From contig CM046880.1 of the NCBI GenBank assembly GCA_025667525.1, positions 596,809,452-596,873,451 on the forward strand: a stretch of 64,000 bases of DNA, written 5' to 3'. The DNA is from Glebionis coronaria (lineage: Eukaryota; Streptophyta; Magnoliopsida; Asterales; Asteraceae). The translations under genes were made by a program, and so were the position numbers. Under the pieces are notes generated by a model. That model had not been told where the DNA came from and made no database searches. It saw nothing but the letters and a program-made list of their open reading frames with translations. This document shows positions 35,665 to 48,466 of this stretch, one piece after another; within the stretch, counting starts at the first letter, position 1; each line of letters begins with the position of its first letter.

Positions 35665-35944
35665 TTTTAGCATTTTTGATTTGGGGGTCTTTTTTATCTT
35701 TTAATCAAAACTTAGTGGTGGGCTGGGCTAGCTAATTCAACCAGCCCACTAACTTTAAAGACTTCCTTTTGTTTTGCGACCCATAAAATTTCATCTTTTC
35801 ACTAATTATTCTATTCATGCCCATTTGGTTTGTATCTCGGATTGTTTGGTTTATTAGTTTCGAATTATTTAGTTGAGAAAAAATTGGTTCGACTTGAACA
35901 CCGAACTGAACCAAAAATCAAATTCGAATTTGATTCGATTTTCG
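35665..35944. other. Short intergenic spacer
   Basis: No gene seen. AT-rich with GAACCGAACTGAACC-like text near 35900. Confidence 0.5.
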
Positions 35945-36879
35945 AGTTGACTTGAATACCAGAAACCTTATCATTAGCTATGAAGAAGATGCAAGTGGGT
36001 TTTGGATGATTGACAAATATGGGAAAGAGGTACACACATTTACTACTCTTATGTCTCTCTTTGCAAGTATGGATATGGAAGACTTGGCAGACCTTTGGAG
36101 GTTGTGGCCAAGTATGAGACTGAAGCACCTACTACAGTCAATGGAATAAAGCTTTGGTCAACATTCAAGAGAATGTGTGCACGAGAAGAAGAAGATCCTG
36201 TTTGGAAGGATCTTGAGGATGATATCAGTGGACTTCAATGGCGTTTGTATTCAGCTGCTGGTGTGGCCAAAGATTTGATTAGGCATGTTTATTACCAATA
36301 TGATAAGATTTGTAAGATTCCTCCTAGTTCTTAAATTTTATTCATAAACTTGATTACTAGAGTAGATATCAAGTTTAGGGGAGGAATGTTGGGAATAAAA
36401 TGTAGCCAGTACACTTGGACGCTGACAAGAAGAAAACAAGCGTTGACAGATCAAGCGTTGACAGGAAGATGTCAAGCGTTGATAGGATGAAGTCAAGCAC
36501 TGATAGAAAGATATAGTCTACGCGTATTATGTTTCTACTTTATTTCTAGTAAAAATATGATCAACAATGTATTTTCTATATTTATCTTTACCTAGAATAG
36601 CTGATACGTAGACTCTTGTACAAGGCTTCTTATGTATATAAAAGAAGACCTTTAGGTTTTGTTTCATATAAGTTTTCATACGTTTAACACTTTCATTGTA
36701 AGCAAGTTTGTTCTAATTAATCAAGTGAAAGTTTGTTTTACATTCTTTGTGTGTTCTTGTTTGAGTATTAATTCCGCATAATACTTAAATTGTTTTATAC
36801 ACAACAAAGTTTCTCTACGTGTTTACCTTGATTTAATCTCGTTTACACAAGCTAAATCGATCTAAGTTTGGGATCAACA
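35945..36879 (+). mobile_element. Truncated retroelement tail with LTR
   Basis: 35952-36334 encodes a frameshifted C-terminal protein piece (DKYGKEVHTFTTLMSLF, then TEAPTTVNGIKLWSTF...) that fits the 3' end of a plant retroelement polyprotein; the family is uncertain. It is followed by a purine tract TTTAGGGGAGGAA (36374-36386) and a 493-bp LTR-like unit, 36387-36879, TGTTGGG...CAACA, with TATATAAAAG at 36635-36644. The LTR contains four degenerate copies of CAAGCGTTGACAG (36437-36510). The 5' end of the element is missing. Confidence 0.72.
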
Positions 36880-37820
36880 CTACCAAATTGGCCGTGCCAT
36901 GATCTCGGACAATTAATCCATTCCCAGTGCATACAATCTATACTACCAAGCATCCCGGGAAACCCATGAATAGTATTATGAGCGACATATAGCTTTTGAA
37001 TGTCAGCTGGTGTGGGTTTTCTTAAAAATTCGGCTTGAAACAAATCCATTACGCACATCAAAAAGTAATCAAGACAATCGCGTACGCAATGTGCACCCAT
37101 TTGCAAGTATTCATCTAATGAATCTGGCAGTGTACCGAACGCCAACTGGCGTATGGCAGATGTGCATTTTATAATTACACTAAAACTTTTTAAACCCGTT
37201 GCATCAATGCGCCTAGTAAAAAAGTAAAAGTGTTTGGGTAGAGGATTATTTGATTTATTGTAATTTTTAATACCTTGAACAATCTTTAAGAAAAGAGAAC
37301 GTCGCATTCGATACCGCTTCTGGAAATACTCCTCGTGATACTTTGGATACGGGCCGAAGTAATCTTCTAGCAAACGTGCTTCGGCGATTTCACGTTGACG
37401 GTTAATGTATCTACGCTTTCGTATTGCCTCAGCCTCTTCTTCTGCTTCTTCTTCTTCTTCTGCTTCTTCTTCTTCAAGCTGGATTATGTAATCTAAATCA
37501 TCCATATCTTCTTCACCGGACCATTCGTTCTCCATTTTTTATATAAGGTTTGTTGTTTGAAAGAGAGATTTTAGTTGTGTGTGTGTTAAAAATAAGAGTA
37601 TTAGGATTATATATAAGAATTTTATTTTTTAATAATATAAACATGTTACCGTTAGAGGCCCAACGGCTAATTTGCCCACTTTCTTCTCGTCGTCAACATT
37701 TCGTGATTGCGAAATCCTCTCGGCGAAGAGGGGGGTCGGTGTGGCGACGAGGCTCAACGAGCCACGACGAGCCTGTCACGTAGACACGACGAGTGTGGCT
37801 CGTGATTACACCTTCCTCTC
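36880..37820 (-). pseudogene. PIF/Harbinger transposase, 5' part, truncated
   Basis: The ORF starts at 37535 (MENEWSGEEDMDDLDY), has a poly-Glu stretch, then a helical region (RYINRQREIAEARLLEDYFG...) and the beginning of the DDE_Tnp_4 nuclease domain with GSIDCMHWEW, where the D is the first catalytic Asp, and PRSWHGQFG. It is cut by the LTR at 36879, so the second Asp and the Glu are missing. The 5' terminal repeat lies at 37801-37820 (complement GAGAGGAAGGTGTAATCACG) next to TTA, and it resembles the repeats of the element at 23818. Confidence 0.85.
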
Positions 37821-37823
37821 TTA

Positions 37824-39825
37824 AAGGTCAAAAAAGTGGATGCCAACATTGCATGTATTTGTCTTGGGATTGGTAAACAGATTTAATATATGTGCTTGCT
37901 CATCATGTGTTTATGTGTTAGTATTGTATCTAATTTCTTATGTCAAACTCTAAACATGTTCATGAATAATATTTTACACATTGGTTAAATGTTAAATAGG
38001 AACAATAGTACTTCACAAAGTACATGCATATTGAAGCTATTATACTGTGTGTTCAGTAAGACACTATCATTTAAAGAATACATAATCTGGCAATACCTTT
38101 TGTTTAGAGGCCGAGAAATAAACCAACCACTTGCTTCATAACTCGGCCCAAGTAAAATGTTTTAACAAATTTAAGCACTTTTTGTAATGTAATCACAAAA
38201 AAGAAATCAAGAAACAAAAGTGTTTTAGAAAAAGGGAACGAGAGAGATTATTGGTTTCGAGCTTTTGACCTCGTATTGGATCTAAGTAACTTAACCCATA
38301 TACCCCATCTACTCCCTTGTTTAATAAATTGTATTTTAAATGTAGTTGTAATGAAATCGTATTAGAAAGATAAGATGACATATTTTTGAAATATGTTCCT
38401 CATTCAAACAGATTTCAAAATATTATACTCGTGATTTGGAGGACAACATATTTTTATGAGCATTTAAACGATAGAGCCTCTCTTTCATGAACGAAAACAA
38501 GACGAAATATGATTTAGTATAATTTTTTTAACCAAGAGGCTTCCGAGTGCCTTGTTTCTTGAGTTTCGTTGCAGTTTGAACGTCCGAAGACCTCCCGTTC
38601 TAACTGCGGGGGAGTATTAGCCGAATGATTATTAGCTCATGCATTTGTTGTAATTTACAATTGGCTTAGCCCTTATTGGTTATCTTATTATGCAAGATTT
38701 GTAATGTATTTATATTGGATAACTAACGATAATTTTTATTTTATTTTTTTTAGAACGACAAATGTTAGTGGATATTGGGTCGAGTGGTGCAATGACATCC
38801 AAGTGGCAGAATGTCTTCTTCGAACCGTCGTCTAGTTATGTTAAAGTCCTTCGAACCCAAATCCAAGACCTTCAGGAAACATTCCCTAAAAAACCCACTT
38901 ATACCTGCTTAATGAGCATGGAGAATTACCGATTCTAATAAAGATGAAATATGAAACAAGATTTGAACTCGAATCGAACTTCTCACGAAAAATCTTTTTA
39001 GGCTTAGTGACGTGGTGCGTCTATATGATGGCCAGTGTGCTTTCGACCGCGTTTTTTGAGCTCGAACTAGATTAAACTCGACTTTCATTTTACCGAAACA
39101 AAAGCTTGTCCTTGAGTTGCTCATTTATCTTTTTTGCTTTGACACATTGGCTTTTCGATTTGAAAATGTATGACTGCTTCTTGTGCTAAGTGACTTTTCT
39201 ATTTTGTTATCTTGAATCCTTGATTACGAGAATAACTCGCGAGTTGTTCGAGTATATTTTTGAGTCGAGTTCGAGCTTCAAAATACTTTGTTTATCGAGC
39301 TTTGTTTAAATACATTTTTACTCTTTTATATACATAATCGAGTCGATTGAAGCTCAAGTTTAAACAGTACTCAGCTCAAATCGACCTGTTTACGTAAAAC
39401 ACACCTCAATGACTTGACACCTTTATAAAAAAATAACATATATATAAATCTATTAATACCATTCTCTAATACCTTATGTACCACGAATAATACAGAACTC
39501 GTAGGCTTCAGCTAATATTTTATAAAGAGATTTCGGGTAGGTTTTTTAGTTTTGTTCAGATTTTTTTATAGATAGATAAAGATCTTAAAGGGTTTGTTAA
39601 AGGAACCTTTCTGAAGTACACGATAGATATATGGATTGTGCGTGTAGATTCAAGTTGGTTTATTATTCGGCCAAGTCGAAAAAAGCAATGAGTCGACCAA
39701 TCAACTGGTCTATTTATCGAGTCGGATTGAGTCCAAGTTAATCTTCAGGTTTTGAGCTGAGCTTGATTAGAATGTTAAAGTAATTAAAGATATTAGAGTT
39801 CTTACAAATGTGCAACAAATGATTT
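37824..39825. other. No gene seen; contains dispersed repeat at 38150-38475
   Basis: Intergenic. 38150-38475 is the second copy of the repeat at 3383-3810. 38570-39300 has GAGTCGAGTTCGAGC-like low-complexity text. No coding signal recognised. Confidence 0.5.
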
Positions 39826-40356
39826 TGAAAGTTTATGGACATAAATTTAGTAGTTTTGTGTTAGGATCAAACTCGAGATTACGGGATTACACTCAATACG
39901 TAAATAGTTAATTTATTTAATAAATATATTTATATAACTTAACGGTCGTTAAATAATTAAGAGTTAAGTATTGACGATCGTTGTTGAATATATAAGAAGA
40001 GGAAAAGAAAGTTTTAGAACACCCCAAAGTGGTGTTTCGTCCGTCGGTTATAGAGCAGGGGGGAGATTTCTTTCCTAATTTGGTTTATTACTTGGGCTCC
40101 AAGATTGTTAGGCCTATATAAACATCCCTTGTCCCTCATAATTCTTCACCCCGCTTTCTCTTTGTCCCTCTCTCCTGCGATCGACTAAACCACACGCACC
40201 CTTGGTGTCGTTTGTTTTCTTTGGTTTTTAGTTTAGCTTATAATCTAGTCCTAGCCCCTCTCTAGGGTCGTTAGGTAGATTTTCCACAAGGCGTGGAATC
40301 TTGGTTTACACGTACTAGACTTACGTTTAGCTCGTTGTATTACCTGTGTACAAGAA

Positions 40357-42238
40357 TACAGGCGTAGCCAGGAAATTGATTATCGGATGGCCAAATTTTT
40401 CAAAAGACGTCAACGAGTGCAAAAAAACCATTTAGTCATATGTTTTGCAACAAATTTGTTCATTTAGCGCTTTCGTTACACACGATGCTAACTTATATCA
40501 TTAATATTCTAAAAATAAATCTAAACTAAAATCCTTAGCTACATTCTTTTACAAATCACAAAGTACATCTAAATATCTAAATATAAATTTTAAAAGCAAT
40601 TTACTCAAGTATTTTAACAAAAGTGGTAAAATGTTCCTAAAATTATTATTAGTATGTTGACACAAAACTAATTTAAGCCCACAACGTACCCATTAATGTA
40701 AATGAATTAATTTATTCTCGAGTTTATTTTTAAAAGAATGGAAAGGGATGGGATGGGAAAAGATGGGAAGGGATCATATGAGGAAGAAAGGCAAGTGTAG
40801 TAAATCATGTTCTTTAGTTTATATTTTTAGTTGAAAGGAAAAGAAAAGGAATATCCTATAATTACTAAATTATTCCCAAATTATACCATATTCTTCTATC
40901 TCATGCAGGCTTTACATGTAAGTCACCCTGCCAATTTGTAGACCAACTATGAGAAGTTATATGGATTAGCAGTGAAATAACATAACATATTAAAAAGGAA
41001 GGATGCATAAATTACCAGGTAAGGAGAATCTGCAATAATGATGCATGTAGGCCAAAATGCATTTTCTGAATTAAGGTAAGAGAAGAACGGTTGAAGTTCA
41101 CTTATACATAAAATGGTAATTGCACTTGCAACTAAATTGATAAAATTTATGAAGCCAAATCAGATGTAACGAAACTCGAATTTAGCTACAGTTCACATAG
41201 AAGCTTTTGTAAGACAAAAGCCCGTACTTCCTAATAGGCCAATACAATAACATGACATTATTTGAAACTTAAACACATATATTATCAACGTGTTACATGT
41301 CGTACACACAATTATCCCTTGTAAATATTTTGAGCGATTCGCTTTGTAATAATCTACAAACAACACAAGGAATACATGTCTCTGCTTATCAGTCCAAAAG
41401 AACACAAGTAATAAATGTCACTGCCTACCAGCGGGCACAAGATGTAAACACATCTCAACTGCAGGAAGTACATATATACAGTAAACAAGAAAGAACAGCT
41501 AAGGGAAAGAGTGGAAATTATGCAGCTTTGAGGCCAGTGGCAGCAATAAATTCGACCATGTTATGGACACCGACTTCAACAGCAGTTGCAAATATTTGCT
41601 TTTTGACCTCATTATTATATGTCGATGAAATGCTTGCAACTTGCGTATGTTATCACCATAAATCCAAAAGATTGCAATATTATATGAATAAAAAGTGCAT
41701 GTCCTTGTGAACAAACATGCACAAAAAGGACCATGCAGAAATACTTGTATTCTAACTAAGTTCATATACCGTGTGCATAGAAGAATCAAATATATTATAT
41801 ACCTTATTAGCCGTGCTTTATCTTATGGGGATATATTTGTAATTTTACATAAACTCATGTTGTTAGTAACCCACTTCCCTTCCTAATCCACCCAAATTTG
41901 GACGGAAAGAGTTATCACAAAAATAGGCATACCTTCCATTCCTCTTCCTTTTCTATCCCCTACCTTTCCTTCTTATAAAAATCTTGAGAACACAAAACTT
42001 TTGTAATTTCCCAACCCTTCCCTTTCCATTCTTTTAAAAAAACTCGAGAACAGAGTGTTAGTGAGTTACTACATTACATGTAGAGTTATGCGAGAAACAA
42101 TGAACTAAAACCAATCAAAGAAAGCAAGTAACATGAAATATACTTTGCTATATTGGATTGCATTCAACATATGTAAAATTATTAAAACTTTGTAGGTTGG
42201 CCATGGCTCATCGTAGCTTCTACATGGCTACGCCATTG
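40357..42238. mobile_element. hAT-like insertion in the LTR of element F
   Basis: Flanked by TACAAGAA (40349-40356) and TACAACAA (42239-42246), an 8-bp duplication with one mismatch. In the uninterrupted LTRs the site reads once (GTACAAGAACGTAATATA). The ends are CAGGCGTAGCCA and, as complement, CAATGGCGTAGCCA, a common plant hAT-type terminus. Inside, a second inverted pair (CTCGAGTTT...AAAAGAATGGAAAGGG, about 40717-40765 and the complement at about 41995-42050) marks a nested TIR element. Confidence 0.75.
41518..41650 (-). pseudogene. Isolated C-terminal exon of an unrecognised host protein
   Basis: After a possible acceptor at about 41650 the minus strand reads VASISSTYNNEVKKQIFATA, continues for 22 residues and ends GLKAA with a stop at 41518-41520. 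It is an unbroken 42-codon frame of protein-like composition. I do not recognise the family. It lies within the nested transposon, so it is probably a captured gene piece. Confidence 0.4.
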
Positions 42239-42649
42239 TACAACAACGTAATATAGTCTTACTTTAAACTATATTTTGATGGTATTCGTTATAAACCCTA
42301 ATTGGTGATTTGTTCTTTATCTTGTGGAATCTCATTAGCTAAAAGGTACGTAACCCTAATTCGATTAATTATAATTGTGTTAATTATGATCTTGTTAAAT
42401 CGCTTCTGCTATATGTGCTTTGATATTTGTTAGGGTTTTGATAATTGGTATGTATATAATAAACCTTCAGTGGCATCGAGAGCCGTTTTAACATGTTTTT
42501 TAGGTTTTCTTAAAATTTTAGGGTTTTTCTTAAAATAATTAGGTTTTGCCGAATTTTTTATTAAAAAAAAAATTGTTTTGAAACCCTAAATTACATGTTG
42601 TATAATTTTAGATTAAATTGCATGATTAATTGTTATGTCATTTAGATTA

Positions 42650-43988
42650 GGGTTAATATACACAAAAGTTAATAAAGTTTGGCAAAAAAATCGATTTAGT
42701 TACTATAGTTTAAAACATTACAAAGAGGTTACTCAAATTTTGATTACCGGTTACACATGTTACCATGCATGTATTTACCCATTACTACCAGTCACATGCT
42801 TACGTGTCAATAACTTTTGTTTTTAATTAATTAAAATGAGGGTAAGTCAAACTCACACACACCTGTGCTATCTTCCCATTGATATTCAAATCTCAGAAGC
42901 AACATTATCACATCTCTACTATGGAGTATTATATTCCATCTCCTAATTTCGTTCTTTCACATAAGAACACTATTAATACACCTAACTTGCAATTTAATCT
43001 TGCTGTGAAAGGGTACAGGTTACTAACCGCCATGGTGCCCATAGTGATTTCTTGTGATCAATTACTTTTTTAGGATTTTGCAAACGGGGTTCTCGTGGTT
43101 TTGATGTATATGTAATTTTTGCAAATGGGTTATGGTGGTTTTGATGTTTATGTAATTTTACAAATGGGTTATGGTGGTTTTGATGTTTGTGTAATTTTTG
43201 TAGATGGGTTAGGTGGTTTTGCTTTTTATGTAATTTTTGCAAATGGGTTAATAGTTTTTTTATGATCATTTTTTTTCTATGACGAGATGGCCATGAATCG
43301 GGGCAACAAGATGAACATCTTTTGTTCTTCTTTTTTTCACTTAAGGTTAAGATTTTTTTATAGCCGATTCTCATCAAGAAAACTTTTATGCCATGTTTGA
43401 TCAGGCTTTTTGGGTTTTGTGAACAGTGTCGTGGTGGTGGTTGTAAAAATGGGTTTGTTGTTTTTCTATATGTAGACCAAGATTGATGTTGATTTTGTGG
43501 TTTCAAATGAAGATGAAACCTTAATATATTAGTGTTGCCGTAGTTAATTTCTAATGAAGATGGAAGATCATGGGTTAGTATATATAGTTTTGATTTTGTG
43601 TTTGAAGGTAAGTCAGTTGTTGGATTGAATTTAATAAAGATGAGATTTAAGAATGGGTTTTGTGTTTGGAGGTGAGATTATGATAGTGGTGGTGTTAGTG
43701 AGGGTGGTAATAATGGAGATGAACTGAGTGAGAAAGAAGGGGATGATGGTGAGAAAGAAAGAGATGAACTGATATAGGAGTGAGACCCACAAGCATCCAA
43801 AACAGTCGGTCAATTGGGCTCTCAACCGGTATCCCCTCCAAGGAGTAACGGTTGTGTAACTTTTATAAACGTTAAGTAACTTAAAACACAAACCCGTATA
43901 CTTGAGTAACTTCTTTGTAACGTTTTAAACTATAGTAACTAAAACAAATTTTTTGCTAAACTTTGGTAATGTTTGTGTATATTAACCC
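42650..43988. mobile_element. Mutator-like element with about 95-bp terminal inverted repeats
   Basis: Begins GGGTTAATATACACAAA and ends with the complement. The arms match over about 95 bp with few mismatches (42650-42745 against 43893-43988). A perfect 9-bp target duplication TTTAGATTA flanks it (42641-42649 and 43989-43997). No transposase is present. The interior has a minus-strand ORF, 42994-43506 (170 codons), made largely of a minisatellite. Confidence 0.9.
43083..43255 (-). repeat. Minisatellite, about 50-57 bp x 4, inside the MULE
   Basis: Tandem units containing GTGGTTTTGATGTTTATGTAA and GCAAATGGGTTA. On the minus strand they translate as repeats of the type LQKLHKHQNHHNPF within the 170-codon ORF, a His/Asn/Lys-rich stretch. 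It could be a captured coding minisatellite or chance. Confidence 0.7.
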
Positions 43989-44330
43989 TTTAGATTAATG
44001 GTTATGATCCGTAAAGATTTAATTGTTAAGAGATTTTGGGTGGATTTGTGATGAACATGCATGTTTTTCATGAATCATAAAATTATATGTTTATATGATT
44101 TTATGTGCTACTTGTTTAATTGTTATGTGCTACATTACTTGTTTATATGCTGTAAATATAATAGTAGTTGTATTACGTGCAAGAAAAAAGAAAAACTTAA
44201 ACGCCAAAGATAAAAAATGAAATTTCGAAATAGTTAAAAGTCAAAGCATGGAATATAGTATATGATATAAGTTAGCCTTGTAGGGGATAATGAAAATGCA
44301 AAGGACTAAAAATTAAAATATAAATGAACA

Positions 44331-45668
44331 TTGATTATAGATTTAGGGTGTTTGGTTCACATAATATTTTTAATTGAATTGTAATTTTACGAAAGAATTG
44401 TAATTTGATTTAATTGTAACTAAAAAGATTGTAATGTGTTGAAGTTGTAATTTATTAGAATTGTAATTGATTAAATCTGTTGATGTGTTTAGTTAACTCT
44501 TAGGGCGTGTTCGGTTCAAAAAATTTAAATTATGGTTTTCTTAATTTTAAGAGGTTTTATATATAGTATGCTTAAAAACTTTACCTTTGAAAAACAAATG
44601 CCTGTTTGGCTTGATGAAATGTGAGAGATAATATGGTACCTAAATGACATCTTTACCCTTTTTATACATACATCAGTGATCGATATGTCTTCTTCCTCAA
44701 CCAACCATAACAACTAGAAAAAACAAAACATAAATGAAACATAAAGTTTGAAGATTTCACTAAGAATAATTATAACATTAATATGTAAATAAAAAATCGA
44801 ATTTGTGTGCGAGTTAAACACACAACTCGTTTTTCAAAACCCAAAACTTTTTTTGAAAACCCAATTGCGTTTTTTTATACAAATATGTTTGTCGCAAACA
44901 AAAGTCAAATTTCTTGTAAACAAATCTGCATGGTTAACAAAGATTCGGTGTTCTTGATGAATATTGGATATTTGGATCTGATTTTCATATAAAATGGATA
45001 GATGAATGTTTGAGGTTTAATCTTTTTTTTGTAATTAACTGATCCGTATGAAAATTTGATGAATTGTTGTTCACGGTTGGTGCTATTTACTGATTGAAGA
45101 TATGAGATAAGATGGTAAGAGGTTATTTATAATTTATCAATAACGGTGGAGAGCACATTATGGGAAAAAGAAAATTAACAGGTGGGTTAAGGGTAGCTTT
45201 GAACATTTTGCTTTCGTATTTAAAACTAGCTTAAAGACCCGTCTAACGTTAGGTATAGTTTATTGAGCGATCTTTGTAAGAAGTAACAAACATATTTTAA
45301 TATAAAATGAAAATAAACGAAATCTGATAATAAATGAAAACAATAATATAAAGAACATGAACTATTCAATAAACGTTTAACTTTTTAACAATCATAAAAA
45401 TAGTTGTTCATGCATTCTAGTTTTTATCAATGACGTATGTGAGAAAAAATAAAGTGGACAACCCGTGCCTATTCCGTGAACACCTAAAAATTAAACGTAA
45501 AAGTAACTAAAAGAAAGTGTGAACAATAATTTAAATTTAAATACAACATCGTGCCAAACGACGTTAGGGTTTTGAAAGGAGCGGTATCGTAACGCCGGCC
45601 AACGCCCGTTGGGGCGTTACAGTACCTACTATTCCAAATTTGCAACTATTTCTCTCTTAATGCTATGG
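44331..45668. other. No gene seen; probable transposon termini
   Basis: 44346 (AGGGTGTTTGGTTC) and 44502 (AGGGCGTGTTCGGTTC) look like plant TIR starts, but no matching ends were found. 45575-45620 is GC-rich (GCCGGCCAACGCCCG) and may be another repeat end. Confidence 0.45.
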
Positions 45669-46742
45669 CTACTTCATATATCGATAGGGTGATACCAACG
45701 TTGCAATGTATCTAGCTTCATCGACTATTTTATGATTATCAGTATTATCATCCATTCTAACTTTCGAATACTCAAATTCGTCATAGATGTTGCTTTTTTC
45801 TTTTTCTTTGCCTCCGCCTTTGTCTTGGATGTTGTGCATCTTTTTTTTGAGATCCACTTTATACATTTGATGACTCTCATTGTCATTGTCATTATCCCTC
45901 ATGAGTTATTTTCCGTTCTTCATTAAGTGGATCGGACTCAAAGAGCTCATAGTATCATTAACAAGCGTCCTTAGTTGATAAGTTACCACTTCTTTCATAT
46001 TCCCAGATTCATCCAACTTCCATAACTTAATACATGTCTTCGTAGTACTTCCAAAACCACTATCAAAACTTTTAATGTCAATGCTATACTTGACACAAAC
46101 ATGAATACACAAACATGAATGTAATCACTATTAAGTTTTAACCATAATAGTGTTAAAAAATAATTAAGGCTCAAGCTTGATTTGTGGGCTTAGGGCCCAT
46201 TAGGGTTTATCTCTTATATATTGTGATGAATATAATATGCATATCTCATGGGGTTTTATCATTCTAACATATTATCCATCGTAATATAAGATATTATAGT
46301 AGACCCTAACAAGCCCTAAGCCCAGAAACCAGGCTTGGGCCTTAATTATTTCTAACAAATAGTTGTAAAATTACCATATGCCTCGTCACCAGCCTGCAGA
46401 TTCGAAATTTCTATCTTCGATAACCTTTCGATTTTTTTGTGTCAAACCTTATAATTAAAGTTAATTGCGGGTTCAACTCATATTGTGAGAAGTAGAAATT
46501 TTCATCCGAATAACTATCTCGATTCCAATCTACAGGATAAAATGAATTGTATGTTGAAAGACGCCTACTTCTCTCCACGAGTCCGATCTTAACGAGTATA
46601 TGTAAACACCATAGTCATAATAATTTACAAGTATAAGCTTGTAGTTATCTTCACAACAGCTGTAATACAATCCGAAACCTGACTTGTTACACACAATATC
46701 GTTGCATTCCTTGTGAGAACTAAATTTGGTTCTATCAAACAT
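45669..46742 (-). pseudogene. F-box-associated-domain protein relic
   Basis: The minus strand from 46742 encodes GFGLYYSCCEDNYKLILV and VYIYSLRSDSWREV, the characteristic repeat of plant F-box-associated (FBA) domains, which recognise SCF substrates. After frame changes (PVDWNRDSYSDENFYF, LIIRFDTK) and a MITE, the frame continues with CIKLWKLDESGNMKEV, a stop at 45903-45905, and ends ...ATLVSPYRYMK. The N-terminal F-box itself is not visible. A 14-bp tandem duplication (ATTCATGTTTGTGT) sits near 46098-46125. Confidence 0.75.
46151..46357. mobile_element. 207-bp MITE with TG...CA ends inside the F-box relic
   Basis: Ends TGTTA...TAACA, about 55 bp of inverted terminal sequence (TAATTAAGGCTCAAGC left; complement of CTTGGGCCTTAATTA right) and a 5-bp duplication AATAG (46146-46150 and 46358-46362). 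TG...CA plus 5 bp is LTR-like, but the long inverted arms suit a MITE, so its class is open. Confidence 0.75.
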
Positions 46743-47062
46743 AAAGTACTCAAGTCTCCATCACACTAGTATTAAACTTCTTGAGTCATGGTCTCAAAAT
46801 TTGTATACTAGTATTATGACTATGGTATGTTTTTTGTATGCAAAATTTTTCATCTGGTTAAATCACTACATATATGTTTACATCCTCTTATTTTGTTTAA
46901 TTTTATGGTAAGGATTGAATATGATTTATTTGATATACTAGTAGTTATTGAGTTAAGATCAATGTATACCAATAATCTATCAAACATCAAACCACTCAAT
47001 CATGTTCATCTATTTAAAAAAACACTTCCCACTTTTTCTAAAAAAAATTAAAATATTTCACA

Positions 47063-47277
47063 TACGGTAAATCGTCACGCGATAAAAAATACATCATTGC
47101 AACAAGTATTAAATCATCTTTCTAATGAGGGGCACATGTATAAACTTTCGAATTTTATTTTTTTTGAGAAAATCATATATGATATCAGAAGTATACACAT
47201 GTGCCCCTCGTTAGAAAGATGATTTAATTTTCGTCGCGATGGTATATTTCGTTTTGCGTAACGATTAACGGTTTGTA
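47063..47277. repeat. Foldback element
   Basis: AAATCATCTTTCTAATGAGG followed by GGCACATGT pairs with ACATGTGCCCCTCGTTAGAA, and weaker pairing continues outward to about 47063 and 47277. Confidence 0.7.
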
Positions 47278-48372
47278 AGATATTTAATTTTTTTTAAAAT
47301 GATGAAAATAGATAGATGAAAAAAATGAAGGGCTGAGATTGCATGGTTGGGTCTATGCTAAATTCCTGGTCTACATAGAACTTTTTCCAATAGTCATTAT
47401 GAATTGCGGAAGTAGTATGGTTTTTTTGTTTCACAACCAAGGGAAAAAGTGTCTCGGTAACATAATAATTCACACATTTACTTTTACTTTGTACTAAAAT
47501 GAAATAAAGATAAGAAGACATGTCTAGTTAGATATAGTATAAAGATGATGGGCAAGGAAAATTATTCAAGGTAATGAAAGGTGCATTGATTATTCAACCT
47601 CTTATATGAAATACAACAATTTCTAATACTAGGACAATAACTTTAGTGTAGCAGGACATTAATCTTTTAGCCCTTAACAATGTATATGCTTAATGAGTGA
47701 TAGAAGTAAGATTAAACTGGTTAAAAAAGAAGTAAGATGAATAATTTATTTTATACATGGCCTTTTAACAAAATATCATAAAATTTCTCATTGTGTGATA
47801 ACATATATGAACTAAGATGAATAATTTATTTCAACCAGTAAGTTTTTTCAAAGTCTTAGAGTGATGAAATGGAACTTTATATTTGCCTTGCCTTGATGTG
47901 ATCATTGAAAAGTTCGGAAAAAATGAATCCCCATTGTATGTAATTCATGGAAATATAAATAGAAAAATAATATGAAGCGGGAAAAACATATCAGCAACCA
48001 GACACCAAAATATGTTCCAAGAAAAATTGCACAGATTTATAACAGATATCCGAGCATTATAGACTCGAATGGCAGTTGTATTTGTAACATATCTTCCCCA
48101 AGTCTAGAATCGAGATTCTAGTACTTAATGAAACTGTTTATTTAGTATAAATAAGCAAAACCAATATTTAACATATTATTACAGTCTTATTTATTTTAAG
48201 AAAAAGATGTATTTCATAGTAAACAACATGGTATTTACCAATAATTTTTGAACCGCACAAATGAAAATTGAGATTTAAAGATATATCAAAAGCTAAGTCT
48301 CAATTTTGTACCTTCTTTACCCTTCTACTCCAACTAACACTTTTTTCCTTCTATCAAAAGCAAAATTGAGGC
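47278..48372. other. No gene seen
   Basis: AT-rich intergenic sequence. No coding signal recognised. Confidence 0.5.
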
Positions 48373-48380
48373 TATAAATA
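48373..48380 (+). promoter_or_regulatory. TATA box upstream of family copy 3
   Basis: TATAAATA about 90 bp before the ATG at 48467. Confidence 0.5.
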
Positions 48381-48466
48381 GCGATAGCATGCATCGACTT
48401 CGATTCACTACCTTCTTCTACCTTCTACTCCAACTAACACTTTTCTCCTTTCATAACCAATCAACA

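Larger units (their letters stand above)
39826..44330 (+). mobile_element. Element F: 5' end of a copia element (LTR plus leader) with nested insertions
   Basis: The LTR starts at 39826 (TGAAAGTTTATGG), is interrupted at 40357-42238, and ends ACCTTCA at 42469. The primer-binding-site region TGGCATCGAGAGCCG follows at 42471, then leader sequence similar to 50614-50960, itself interrupted at 42650-43988. Homology fades around 44330 and no gag is found, so the element is truncated. It belongs to the same family as A, B and C. Confidence 0.85.
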
